Shown here: one piece after another, positions 1 through 4,831 of the stretch
Numbering within the stretch: position 1 is the first letter of the stretch
Layout: every line of letters begins with the position of its first letter
Assembly (NCBI GenBank): GCA_016875975.1
Contig: VGOF01000111.1
Location: 1 to 5,512 of the forward strand
Origin: Chloroflexota bacterium
Lineage (GTDB): Bacteria > Chloroflexota > Dehalococcoidia > GIF9 > UBA5629
Length of the DNA stretch: 5,512 nucleotides
Reading direction: 5' to 3'
The notes under the pieces: model-generated
Databases searched by the model: none
What the model saw: the letters and a program-made list of their open reading frames with translations, nothing else
What the model was told of the DNA's origin: nothing
Made by a program: the position numbers and the translations under genes

Positions 1-322
1 CCCCTTTCTGCTTGAGCAGCAGCAGCGTTTCACCGGGCATATGTCCACTTGATTCCCTGCCACAAAGCACGATGTAGCGGATATTGGGATTGGCAACGAC
101 ATTACATATCATTTTCTCGATGCCGATGTTCTCAGTTTGCAGCAGCCCGGAAAGAGCAGCACCGGAGTCTATGCCTGACATCACCACTTCGTTCAGCTCC
201 GGCGGTATAGCAAAGTCAAAGGTGTCCAGGATGACGCAGACAGCTACAGGCGAGTAGTCGTTACCCCGTACATAGCGACCCTGTTCCGGCGGATAGCCAG
301 CTGGGGGCTTGACCTTAAGCAT
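1..322 (-). CDS. mtrA: MtrA-like corrinoid methyltransferase subunit (3' end outside window)
   Basis: The first 107 residues of a protein that runs off the left edge. It matches the tetrahydromethanopterin S-methyltransferase subunit A family: VRGNDYSPVAV (residues 18-28), TENIGIEKMI (63-72), NPNIRYIVLCG (78-88) and a GHMPGE segment (93-98) are the family's hallmark blocks in the right order. In methanogens MtrA is the corrinoid-carrying subunit that accepts the methyl group; a histidine serves as axial cobalt ligand, and H94 is my candidate for it. Bacterial homologues occur without the full Mtr complex and their substrate is generally unclear. The ATG at 322 follows the arsC stop by 3 bases, with AGGAG about 15 bases upstream, inside the arsC end, so translation is probably coupled to arsC. 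A role in arsenic methyl chemistry is inference from position only. Length, a C-terminal membrane anchor and any partner subunit such as MtrH cannot be seen. Confidence 0.85.
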   Translation of the reverse strand, partial: MLKVKPPAGYPPEQGRYVRGNDYSPVAVCVILDTFDFAIPPELNEVVMSGIDSGAALSGLLQTENIGIEKMICNVVANPNIRYIVLCGRESSGHMPGETLLLLKQKG

Positions 323-325
323 AGC

Positions 326-721
326 CTAGATGCCCATCTCCTGGAGAAGCTTCTCTACCCTGGCCTTTATCTGGTCTCGGATGTCTCGTATCTTCTCTTT
401 TGGCTGGCCTTTGGGGTCTTCCAGTCCCCAGTCTTCGGTTTCAGTGAGAGTAGCTGGACAAGCCTGCTCCGCACCACAGCCCATAGTGATTACCTTATCA
501 GCGGTGTCCAGCATCCCTGTCGTCAGCTTCTTGGGATAGTGGCTGCTCAGGTCTATGTCTAGCTCATTCATCAGCTCGATTATGGTGGGGTCGACTCTGC
601 TGGCAGGATTGGTGCCTGCCGACATAGCCTGGGCTTTGCCTCTGGCGACGCGGTTGAAAAAGGCCTCAGCCATTTGGCTGCGTCCCGAGTTGCCTACACA
701 GACAAACAGGACGTTCTTCAC
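326..721 (-). CDS. arsC: Arsenate reductase, thioredoxin-linked (LMW phosphatase fold)
   Basis: A 131-residue cytoplasmic enzyme that reduces arsenate to arsenite. It has the low-molecular-weight tyrosine phosphatase-like ArsC layout: an N-terminal P-loop CVGNSGR (C8 to R14, the CX5R motif) followed by SQMAEA, the resolving pair C82 and C88 in GCGAEQACP, and WGLEDPKG with catalytic-type D102-P103. These three cysteines correspond to the relay C10/C82/C89 of the Staphylococcus aureus enzyme, which is recycled by thioredoxin. The GTG start at 721 is chosen because it puts the P-loop at the usual distance from the N terminus and forms a GTGA overlap with the stop of the upstream lipoprotein gene. 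The frame stays open further upstream to 910, but that extension lies inside the lipoprotein gene and has no family resemblance. The small thioredoxin-like protein in the same operon could be its reductant, though this is inference. Confidence 0.95.
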   Translation of the reverse strand: MKNVLFVCVGNSGRSQMAEAFFNRVARGKAQAMSAGTNPASRVDPTIIELMNELDIDLSSHYPKKLTTGMLDTADKVITMGCGAEQACPATLTETEDWGLEDPKGQPKEKIRDIRDQIKARVEKLLQEMGI

Positions 722-1434
722 TCTAGTTCCACAGGGCCGCAGCAGACGACTGTGAATTTCACTTGACCATCGGCTTGATTGCCCTTGTTGTCGGTAGCCG
801 TCACTGATATAACATAATCGCCGGCAGTACCGGGGGCGGTCCAGCCAACGCTGCTGGCAGTTCCCTCTTTTATTCCCTTGCCTTGCAGCCTGCCCCCTGT
901 TGCTGACCACTTGTAGCTTACATCTGTGGCATTCTCAACGGTGCAGGTGATGATTGTCGTCGTCCATATACGGGTGCGTCTTTGCTCTGTCACCGGTTGG
1001 GTAGAAGGCATCGACAGCTTCAGACTCGCCACAGGGTTAATTGAACCATCGGCATTCGTGATGACTCTGATGGTTATGGACTGAGTGGCTTCTCCGCCTT
1101 TCCCGTCGGCTACCACAACTTTGACTGTGTATTTGCCTACTGCATCTGGAGCTACCCAGGTAATAGCTGCACCTTCACCCTTGAGTGTCCCACCATCGGC
1201 TGACCATTGGTATTTCAGGGCATCGCCGTCCGGGTCTGTGGCTGTGCAAACAATATAGTGCTCCGTTGCAGACAGAACGTCGCTGGGATAGGTGATGCTG
1301 GCGATTACTGGGGGGTGGTTGTCTGTTGGAGGTGGGGGGGGAGATGTGGGCTTGGCGCAGGCGGCGCTGAATATCGCCAGTAAAACTGCCAGGGCTGTGG
1401 CCAGTTTGATTTTATGGCTCAGAAATTGCATCAT
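718..1434 (-). CDS. Lipoprotein with two PKD/Ig-like domains, unknown role in ars operon
   Basis: A 238-residue predicted surface lipoprotein. Residues 8-25 form a basic then hydrophobic signal peptide ending in FSAAC, with C26 as the likely lipidated cysteine (S at -3 is not the usual residue). A proline-rich linker follows (29-42). Two beta-sandwich repeats then resemble each other: domain 1 about 43-124 (YQWSADGGTLKGEG, later KYTVKVVVADGKGG) and domain 2 about 137-230 (YKWSATGGRLQGKG, later DYVISVTATDNKGN). That pattern is typical of PKD or bacterial Ig-like folds, and the pair looks like an internal duplication. The protein ends VVCCGPVELE with adjacent cysteines C231-C232. It begins with two successive ATGs (1434, 1431) behind a strong Shine-Dalgarno and overlaps arsC by 4 bases. 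I know of no ars-operon protein of this type; such folds usually mediate binding or adhesion, so any metalloid role is speculative. Confidence 0.85.
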   Translation of the reverse strand: MMQFLSHKIKLATALAVLLAIFSAACAKPTSPPPPPTDNHPPVIASITYPSDVLSATEHYIVCTATDPDGDALKYQWSADGGTLKGEGAAITWVAPDAVGKYTVKVVVADGKGGEATQSITIRVITNADGSINPVASLKLSMPSTQPVTEQRRTRIWTTTIITCTVENATDVSYKWSATGGRLQGKGIKEGTASSVGWTAPGTAGDYVISVTATDNKGNQADGQVKFTVVCCGPVELE

Positions 1435-1438
1435 ACCG

Positions 1439-1446
1439 ACCTCCTT
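1439..1446 (-). promoter_or_regulatory. Strong Shine-Dalgarno of the PKD lipoprotein gene
   Basis: On the minus strand this reads AAGGAGGT, a full anti-16S match. It lies 4 bases before the first ATG (1434) and 7 before the second (1431), so both starts are usable. It is the strongest ribosome site in the operon and follows a 27-base gap after the ArsG-like gene. The lipoprotein, and through overlap ArsC, may therefore be translated independently of the upstream genes. Confidence 0.8.
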
Positions 1447-1461
1447 AGTCTAGTCCGCTCT

Positions 1462-2163
1462 CTACTTTAGCCATTGTACTATGTAGTAGAGCCCTACGGC
1501 GATGAAGACCACTGCCATCACCATACGGATTACCTTATCGGCGCGGGTAAGCGCGTTAACCCATGAGGTGACGCCAGTTATTCCGAATGATAAAAGTATG
1601 CCGAAAATCAGAACCGGAAGTCCAGTGCCAATGGCAAAAAATGCGGGCAGGGTGACACCACCGGTGGTAGCGAGCGCCAGCGGAATTAGGACAGCGAAGA
1701 ACAGCACGCCACTAACGGGGCAAAAGGCGAGAGCAAAAAGTGCCCCCAGCAGGAAACCGCCTATCATACCCCAGTCAGCTACCTTCCCACCCATGTCGGA
1801 TATCCTGCTACCTCCCTGGCCCAAGGAAATCCGGTCAATGAATAGCAGTACCACGCCAATTATTATCAGAAAAGGCCCCAATATCTTCTCTCCGATATCT
1901 TGAAGAAAGCGGGACATGCCCGGGATTTCCATTCCCAGGGCGATGATGAGGACCCCGATGAGTGTGTAGGAGAACATGCGGCCCACGGTGTAAAGCCCTG
2001 CAGTGGCCACTGCATATTTTCGGTCGGTTACGCGGCGGCTAACATAGGCCAGAGCCGCAATGTTAGTAGCCATGGTACAGGGGCCAATAGCAGCCGCCAA
2101 TCCCAGGAAAAAAGCGGAAACCAAGGGTATGTTTATGCTGATGGCAAATCCAGTCAGGTCCAT
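1462..2163 (-). CDS. arsG: ArsG/CcdA-type membrane protein of the DsbD family
   Basis: A 233-residue integral membrane protein of the CcdA/DsbD transmembrane family. About six helices are visible (roughly 11-35, 56-76, 92-110, 133-160, 168-196, 208-230). The paired intramembrane cysteines of this family are present: C29 in AAIGPCTMATN of the first helix and C148 in LAFCPVSG of the fourth. CcdA proteins pass reducing equivalents across the membrane. The sub-branch found beside an ArsF-like gene is named ArsG, described from Shewanella putrefaciens as an efflux component for trivalent aromatic arsenicals. Both readings, electron transfer or efflux, fit here. The start ATG at 2163 shares one base with the TAA of the upstream ArsF-like gene (TAATG), with GAAGGT 8 bases before it, so translational coupling is likely. 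Family membership is secure; the ArsG label rests on neighbourhood and general similarity. Confidence 0.85.
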   Translation of the reverse strand: MDLTGFAISINIPLVSAFFLGLAAAIGPCTMATNIAALAYVSRRVTDRKYAVATAGLYTVGRMFSYTLIGVLIIALGMEIPGMSRFLQDIGEKILGPFLIIIGVVLLFIDRISLGQGGSRISDMGGKVADWGMIGGFLLGALFALAFCPVSGVLFFAVLIPLALATTGGVTLPAFFAIGTGLPVLIFGILLSFGITGVTSWVNALTRADKVIRMVMAVVFIAVGLYYIVQWLK

Positions 2164-2612
2164 TACAGCTTACCTTCGAGAGCCTTCTGTATCGTGTTCT
2201 TGAGGTAAGCCGCGAGCTTGTCTTTGTCTCCAGTGAGGCCCCAGATGTCAGGTACAGAGTGTACAGTCTCGGTATCACCTCGCACCGTGGTGATATAAAG
2301 CCAGAATGGAGGCGAGTTGTACTTCTTGACCAGGGCAGCGTTATCCGGGGTGTCGGAAATAACCATCTTGAGCGTTAGCTTGCCGTTGTCCACCTGTTCC
2401 TGGAAGTTCAAGATAACCACCTGCTGGATGTAATCACCTACTACTTGCATGCAAGCGCAGGGATTGCTCTTGTAAAAGTAGACGATGTCTACCCTGTCGG
2501 GCGTGTTTATTGTGGTAGCCTGTGGCGTGCTTGGCGGGGTCGCCTGGCTACTGCAGGCGCCAAAGAGCATGGCAAGCATGGCCAGGGCGAGCAATAGCGA
2601 AAACCTTTTCAT
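2163..2612 (-). CDS. arsF: ArsF-like lipoprotein with thioredoxin-type fold
   Basis: A 149-residue exported lipoprotein. A signal peptide (residues 1-19) ends in LFGAC, with C20 as lipidation site, then a Ser/Thr/Pro-rich linker to about residue 39. The mature domain starts VDIVYFYKSNPCACMQV (41-57) and continues with GKLTLKMV and a PPFWLY segment near 101-106, a thioredoxin-like beta-alpha-beta plan with a proline where a cis-proline would sit. This resembles the family named ArsF (nitrophenyl-arsenical reductase subunit of ArsEFG). Oddly, the redox cysteines are C52 and C54, a CxC rather than the CxxC expected of a thioredoxin-fold redox site. The gene starts at an ATGA overlap with the preceding thioredoxin-like gene and ends on the ArsG-like start. 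AAGGAG lies 13 bases upstream of the ATG, rather far. It would face the outer side of the membrane, receiving electrons through the CcdA-type partner. Function is inferred from family and context. Confidence 0.8.
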   Translation of the reverse strand: MKRFSLLLALAMLAMLFGACSSQATPPSTPQATTINTPDRVDIVYFYKSNPCACMQVVGDYIQQVVILNFQEQVDNGKLTLKMVISDTPDNAALVKKYNSPPFWLYITTVRGDTETVHSVPDIWGLTGDKDKLAAYLKNTIQKALEGKL

Positions 2613-2875
2613 TTTTCTCGATATTCTCCTTTGCTTTTTGCGGCATTCAGAAGCAGCTTCTTCAGTTCTTCCTTACCGGGGACTTTCCCGGAGCTGACTA
2701 CCTTCTCGTTGATGACCAGTCCCGGCGTCATCAGGACAGGGTATTCCATTATCTTCTTCATGTCCTTAACTTCCTCGATTTCCACGTCAAGCTGGAGTTC
2801 CTTAACTACCGCTTTGACAGCATCCCCCAAAGCATGACATTTAGCGCAACCGGTGCCCAGTATCTTGATGTCCAT
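2609..2875 (-). CDS. Small thioredoxin-fold redox protein (TM0996/MTH895 type)
   Basis: An 88-residue cytoplasmic protein of the minimal thioredoxin/glutaredoxin-like group. The N-terminal strand DIKILGTG leads into the active site C10-A-K-C13, and the cis-proline lies in MTPGLVINEKVV (T50-P51), followed by the family's SGKVP turn at 62-66. It has no signal peptide. Such proteins are frequently encoded beside ArsP-type permeases and ArsR regulators; in the ArsEFG arrangement the thioredoxin-like member is ArsE, so this could be its counterpart. Likely jobs are recycling ArsC, feeding electrons to the CcdA-type protein, or handing a thiol-bound metalloid to the permease; the sequence does not decide. 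GAGGT lies 7 bases before the ATG at 2875. The stop overlaps the ArsF-like start (ATGA), and the permease ends 18 bases upstream. Confidence 0.92.
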   Translation of the reverse strand: MDIKILGTGCAKCHALGDAVKAVVKELQLDVEIEEVKDMKKIMEYPVLMTPGLVINEKVVSSGKVPGKEELKKLLLNAAKSKGEYREK

Positions 2876-2893
2876 GTTTCTACCTCACATATA

Positions 2894-3931
2894 CTATTGA
2901 ACTATGAATCCAAATGTATAGCCTGTGATGGTAGCCATGACCACCACCAGGACGCTGAAAGTCAATGTCTTTCTCCAGCCCATAATTCGGCTCAGACTGA
3001 GTATGCTTGGTAGCGAAAGCGCAGGGCCAGCCAACAAGAGCGCCAGCACTGGCCCCTTGTTCATGCCCAGGTCCATGAAAGCCCTGATGATAGGGACTTC
3101 AGTGAGGGTGGCGAAGTACATCAGCATACCAAGGAACGAGGCTACAAAGTTGGCCAGCAGGCTGTTTTCACCCACCACTCCAACCACCCATGATTCAGGT
3201 ATAGCTACCTTCAAAATGCCGGCAACGAACACGCCTCCCAGCAGCCAGGGGATGATAAGGCGCACGAAGTGTCCTGTTTCTTTCATCCACTGCTTCATCT
3301 CGCCTGTGGTGAACCAGCGCCAGAGGATGATGCCCAACGCTGCCAGTAATATACCTGTGGCTATCCATTGCTTGGAGGCGCCAAGGACCAAGATACCCAC
3401 CATAACGGCGAAGAAAACTAGCTGTTTCCAGAGCGGCTTGCCCGGCGGGTCGGTCGTCAAAGCGGCGAAGGCCTCGGCGCTTTTCTGCCTCTCTTCTTTG
3501 CGGAAAATGGCGGCCATGATAAGCCCAATGGCGATGGAGAACACGATGGCTCCGATAGCACGGGCAGCGCCGATGTCATAGCCCAGCAATCTAGCGGAAT
3601 AGACAATAGCCAGCACGTTGATAGCTGGGCCAGAGTAGAGGAAAGCTATGGCCGGGCCTAAACCAGCGCCATGCATGTATATGCCACCGAATAGGGGTAA
3701 TACAGTACAGGAGCACACCGCCAGTACAGTGCCGGAGACGGAGGCCACGCCATAGGCCAGGAATTTATTAGCATTGGGGCCGAAGTACTTCAATACCGAT
3801 GCCTGGGAGACGAAGACGGAGATTGCGCCGGCGATGAAAAAGGCAGGCACCAGGCAGGTGAGGACATGAAAGGAGAGGTAGTCTATCAGGGCAGCCACGC
3901 CGCCTTGAAGTAAACGTATGGCTATTTCCAC
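2894..3931 (-). CDS. arsP: ArsP-type permease (DUF318/ArsP_1 family)
   Basis: A 345-residue membrane permease. Two hydrophobic halves (about 20-143 and 168-343, some 8-10 helices) flank a charged cytoplasmic loop near 144-167 (RKEERQK). Family marks are the intramembrane C73-S-C75 motif followed by TVLPLFGGIY, SGPAINVLA (100-108) in the first half, and TEVPIIRAF (278-286) with LLAGPALSLPS (299-309) in the second, showing the inverted-repeat plan of these transporters. ArsP from Campylobacter exports trivalent organoarsenicals; relatives such as SO_0444 are linked to Cu/Zn efflux, so the substrate here is inferred from the ars setting. The start is a GTG at 3931 with only a weak purine-rich GAGAGAG about 9 bases upstream. 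It follows arsR by 134 bases that hold a hairpin repeat, and the thioredoxin-like gene follows 18 bases after its stop. Confidence 0.9.
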   Translation of the reverse strand: MEIAIRLLQGGVAALIDYLSFHVLTCLVPAFFIAGAISVFVSQASVLKYFGPNANKFLAYGVASVSGTVLAVCSCTVLPLFGGIYMHGAGLGPAIAFLYSGPAINVLAIVYSARLLGYDIGAARAIGAIVFSIAIGLIMAAIFRKEERQKSAEAFAALTTDPPGKPLWKQLVFFAVMVGILVLGASKQWIATGILLAALGIILWRWFTTGEMKQWMKETGHFVRLIIPWLLGGVFVAGILKVAIPESWVVGVVGENSLLANFVASFLGMLMYFATLTEVPIIRAFMDLGMNKGPVLALLLAGPALSLPSILSLSRIMGWRKTLTFSVLVVVMATITGYTFGFIVQ

Positions 3932-3947
3932 TTATTTAATCTCTCTC

Positions 3948-4056
3948 GTGTCACCGCGAGTCCCGATTCCATCGGGACGTGGCGGTCTCATAGGCTCTAC
4001 CTAAACTGTGAGATTGCCACGTCGTCCCGATAAATCGGGACTCCCCGCAATGACAT
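3948..4056. repeat. Imperfect hairpin repeat (MITE-like) between arsR and arsP
   Basis: Two arms of about 50 bases are inverted copies of each other. Left-arm blocks GTGTCACCGCG, AGTCCCGAT, ATCGGGACGTGGC and TCTCA correspond to the reverse complement of right-arm blocks TGAGA, GCCACGTCGTCCCGAT, ATCGGGACT and CGCAATGACAT, with small indels and mismatches. Each arm also carries its own perfect 8-base palindrome, GTCCCGAT/ATCGGGAC (3960-3978 with loop TCC; 4024-4041 with loop AA). Read on the minus strand the right arm has the form GTCATTGCG...GCAATCTCAC, a layout I recognise from dispersed bacterial hairpin repeats. It fills nearly the whole gap between arsR and the permease and would fold as one long stem in the operon mRNA. 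It could lower or stabilise downstream expression; no T-tract marks it as an intrinsic terminator. No transposase is nearby. Confidence 0.8.
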
Positions 4057-4065
4057 CTAGAAATA

Positions 4066-4425
4066 TCACCTGGCAGCAACCACGATGCAATTGGGGACTA
4101 TTCTCTCAGTGCTTTTGAGTCTCACTCTATCCCGTGCAGCTATGGGATTGCCTGCCAGTCCTTTCCCCACAGCATCGACCAGCTCTGTGTAGTAGTCCCT
4201 TAGATTCTCTTTGTCTATGGAGTACAACGCCCAGAGACCCTGGCGCCTGAGCTTGAGCAGGCCGGCGTCATACAGGGCATTCAAGTTACGCGAGGCCCGG
4301 GTCTGGGAGATATCCAGCACCTGCATCACCTCGCAGACACAGCACTCCCGCTCCAGTAGCAGATTCAAAATCCGCAGCCTGGTCTCATCAGACAGCGCCT
4401 TAAATACCTTGACCAGCTCTCTCAT
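4066..4425 (-). CDS. arsR: ArsR/SmtB-family As(III)-responsive repressor
   Basis: A 119-residue winged-helix repressor. FKALSDETRLRILNLL (8-23) is the family's N-terminal signature; ISQTRASRNLNALYDAGLL (39-57) is the helix-turn-helix, and RRQGLWALYSI (60-70) the beta wing. The sensor motif ERECCVCEV places C28, C29 and C31 at the start of the DNA-binding helix pair, equivalent to the ELCVCDL site of plasmid R773 ArsR, whose C32 and C34 bind arsenite; C28 could supply the third thiol. The C-terminal tail after about 95 is basic and ends near a lone C113. It is the first gene of the operon; the ATG at 4425 sits about 30 bases downstream of the predicted transcription start, with only a weak AGG before it. 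A dyad operator overlaps its own promoter, so it should be autoregulated and respond to As(III) or Sb(III). Confidence 0.94.
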   Translation of the reverse strand: MRELVKVFKALSDETRLRILNLLLERECCVCEVMQVLDISQTRASRNLNALYDAGLLKLRRQGLWALYSIDKENLRDYYTELVDAVGKGLAGNPIAARDRVRLKSTERIVPNCIVVAAR

Positions 4426-4440
4426 AGCCTATCTTAAATG

Positions 4441-4466
4441 ACTATATGCGCAACTATGCATATACT
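4441..4466. promoter_or_regulatory. Probable ArsR operator (26-bp dyad)
   Basis: Arms ACTATATGC (4441-4449) and GCATATACT (4458-4466) are inverted copies with one mismatch; the inner TATATGC/GCATATA pair is perfect. The 26-bp span matches the 12-2-12 geometry usual for ArsR/SmtB operators. It covers the -10 element and the predicted start site of the leftward promoter, so a bound repressor would block polymerase directly. The assignment to ArsR is inferred from position and shape. Confidence 0.75.
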
Positions 4467-4490
4467 AACAGAGGGCATTGCACTTGTCAA
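4462..4490 (-). promoter_or_regulatory. Sigma70-type promoter of the ars operon
   Basis: Read on the minus strand: consensus -35 TTGACA (4490-4485), 17-base spacer, -10 TAGTAT (4467-4462, 4 of 6 consensus). Transcription would begin near 4455, giving a leader of about 30 bases before arsR. The dyad operator overlaps the -10. This is the only strong promoter seen for the whole leftward gene set. Confidence 0.75.
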
Positions 4491-4509
4491 GGTGAAGCAG
4501 TTTTATCAA

Positions 4510-4568
4510 ATATTTACCCATATTTGCCGAGCGTTTACCGGATATTTGCCGAAATTTCTACCTTTGCC
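4510..4568. repeat. Helically phased TTTRCC direct repeats
   Basis: The hexamers TTTACC (4513), TTTGCC (4523), TTTACC (4534) and TTTGCC (4545) occur 10, 11 and 11 bases apart, alternating A and G at one position; a looser TTCTACC and a further TTTGCC (4563) follow. Two copies extend to ATATTTGCCGA (4520-4530, 4542-4552). About one helical turn per unit suggests a tandem binding site for a regulator on one DNA face. It lies about 20 bases upstream of the ars -35 and also just upstream of a TATATT (4572-4577) that could serve the rightward PAS fragment. The binding protein is unknown. Confidence 0.5.
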
Positions 4569-4613
4569 TGCTATATTGGAGTCATTACTCAAATTGAGGA
4601 GACAGAGTACTAG

Positions 4614-4742
4614 ATGTTTGCTTGTTGCAGCGCTGGAAACAATCTTGTTGAGGCAGTTTTGGAGCAAGCCCCTGAGGGAATAGTCATTGCTGATGCTGAT
4701 GACATGGTCATTTTTGCAAATCGGCGTTTGCCGGCGGCGTAG
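4614..4742 (+). pseudogene. 5' fragment of a PAS-domain gene
   Basis: A 42-codon frame whose residues 10-37, from NLVEAVLEQAPEGIVIADAD to VIFANRR, read as the opening of a PAS domain (first helix and first two strands). It then stops at a TAG after a few unrelated residues. A full PAS fold needs about 100 residues, and no continuation is visible in other frames before the PadR promoter. The start looks native: GAGGAGA lies 11 bases upstream of the ATG, with an in-frame stop directly before it. This suggests a sensor or regulator gene that kept its 5' end and lost the rest by deletion. A short expressed peptide cannot be excluded. Confidence 0.55.
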
Positions 4743-4772
4743 CCACGCAGGTAAGACGAGCTGCAGAGAGAC

Positions 4773-4801
4773 TTGACAAACCGCTAACGACATGTTACGA
4801 T
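4773..4801 (+). promoter_or_regulatory. Sigma70-type promoter of the PadR gene
   Basis: Consensus -35 TTGACA (4773-4778), 17-base spacer, -10 TACGAT (4796-4801, 4 of 6). Transcription would start near 4808, inside the dyad described next, leaving a leader of about 40 bases to the ATG at 4848. Confidence 0.7.
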
Positions 4802-4818
4802 ATATAAAGATATATCGT
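4797..4818. promoter_or_regulatory. Perfect dyad, probable PadR autoregulatory operator
   Basis: Arms ACGATATAT (4797-4805) and ATATATCGT (4810-4818) are perfect inverted copies separated by AAAG. The dyad covers the -10 and the predicted start site of the PadR gene promoter. PadR proteins commonly bind AT-rich dyads at their own promoters, so negative autoregulation is the simplest reading. As RNA it could also form a hairpin at the mRNA 5' end, but the start site probably falls inside it. Confidence 0.7.
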
Positions 4819-4831
4819 GTTATATTGATAA

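Noticed and set aside
722..910. Upstream extension of the arsC reading frame to 910
   Set aside because: Overlaps the lipoprotein gene in another frame, shows no family similarity, and would move the catalytic P-loop about 70 residues from the N terminus.
2925..3581. 218-codon plus-strand frame opposite the permease
   Set aside because: Antisense shadow of a clear membrane permease; its residue pattern is the low-complexity mirror expected of that.
3948..4056. Hairpin considered as an intrinsic terminator or CRISPR-like repeat pair
   Set aside because: No T-tract follows on the transcribed strand, and there are only two inverted copies without regular spacers.
4438..4683. 81-codon plus-strand frame over the ars promoter
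   Set aside because: Overlaps the ars operator and promoter and the better supported PAS fragment frame, with no ribosome site or family features.
4730..4807. Frame-shifted continuation of the PAS fragment (AGGVATQVRRAAERLD...)
   Set aside because: Looks mildly protein-like but does not resemble the rest of a PAS domain and overlaps the PadR promoter.
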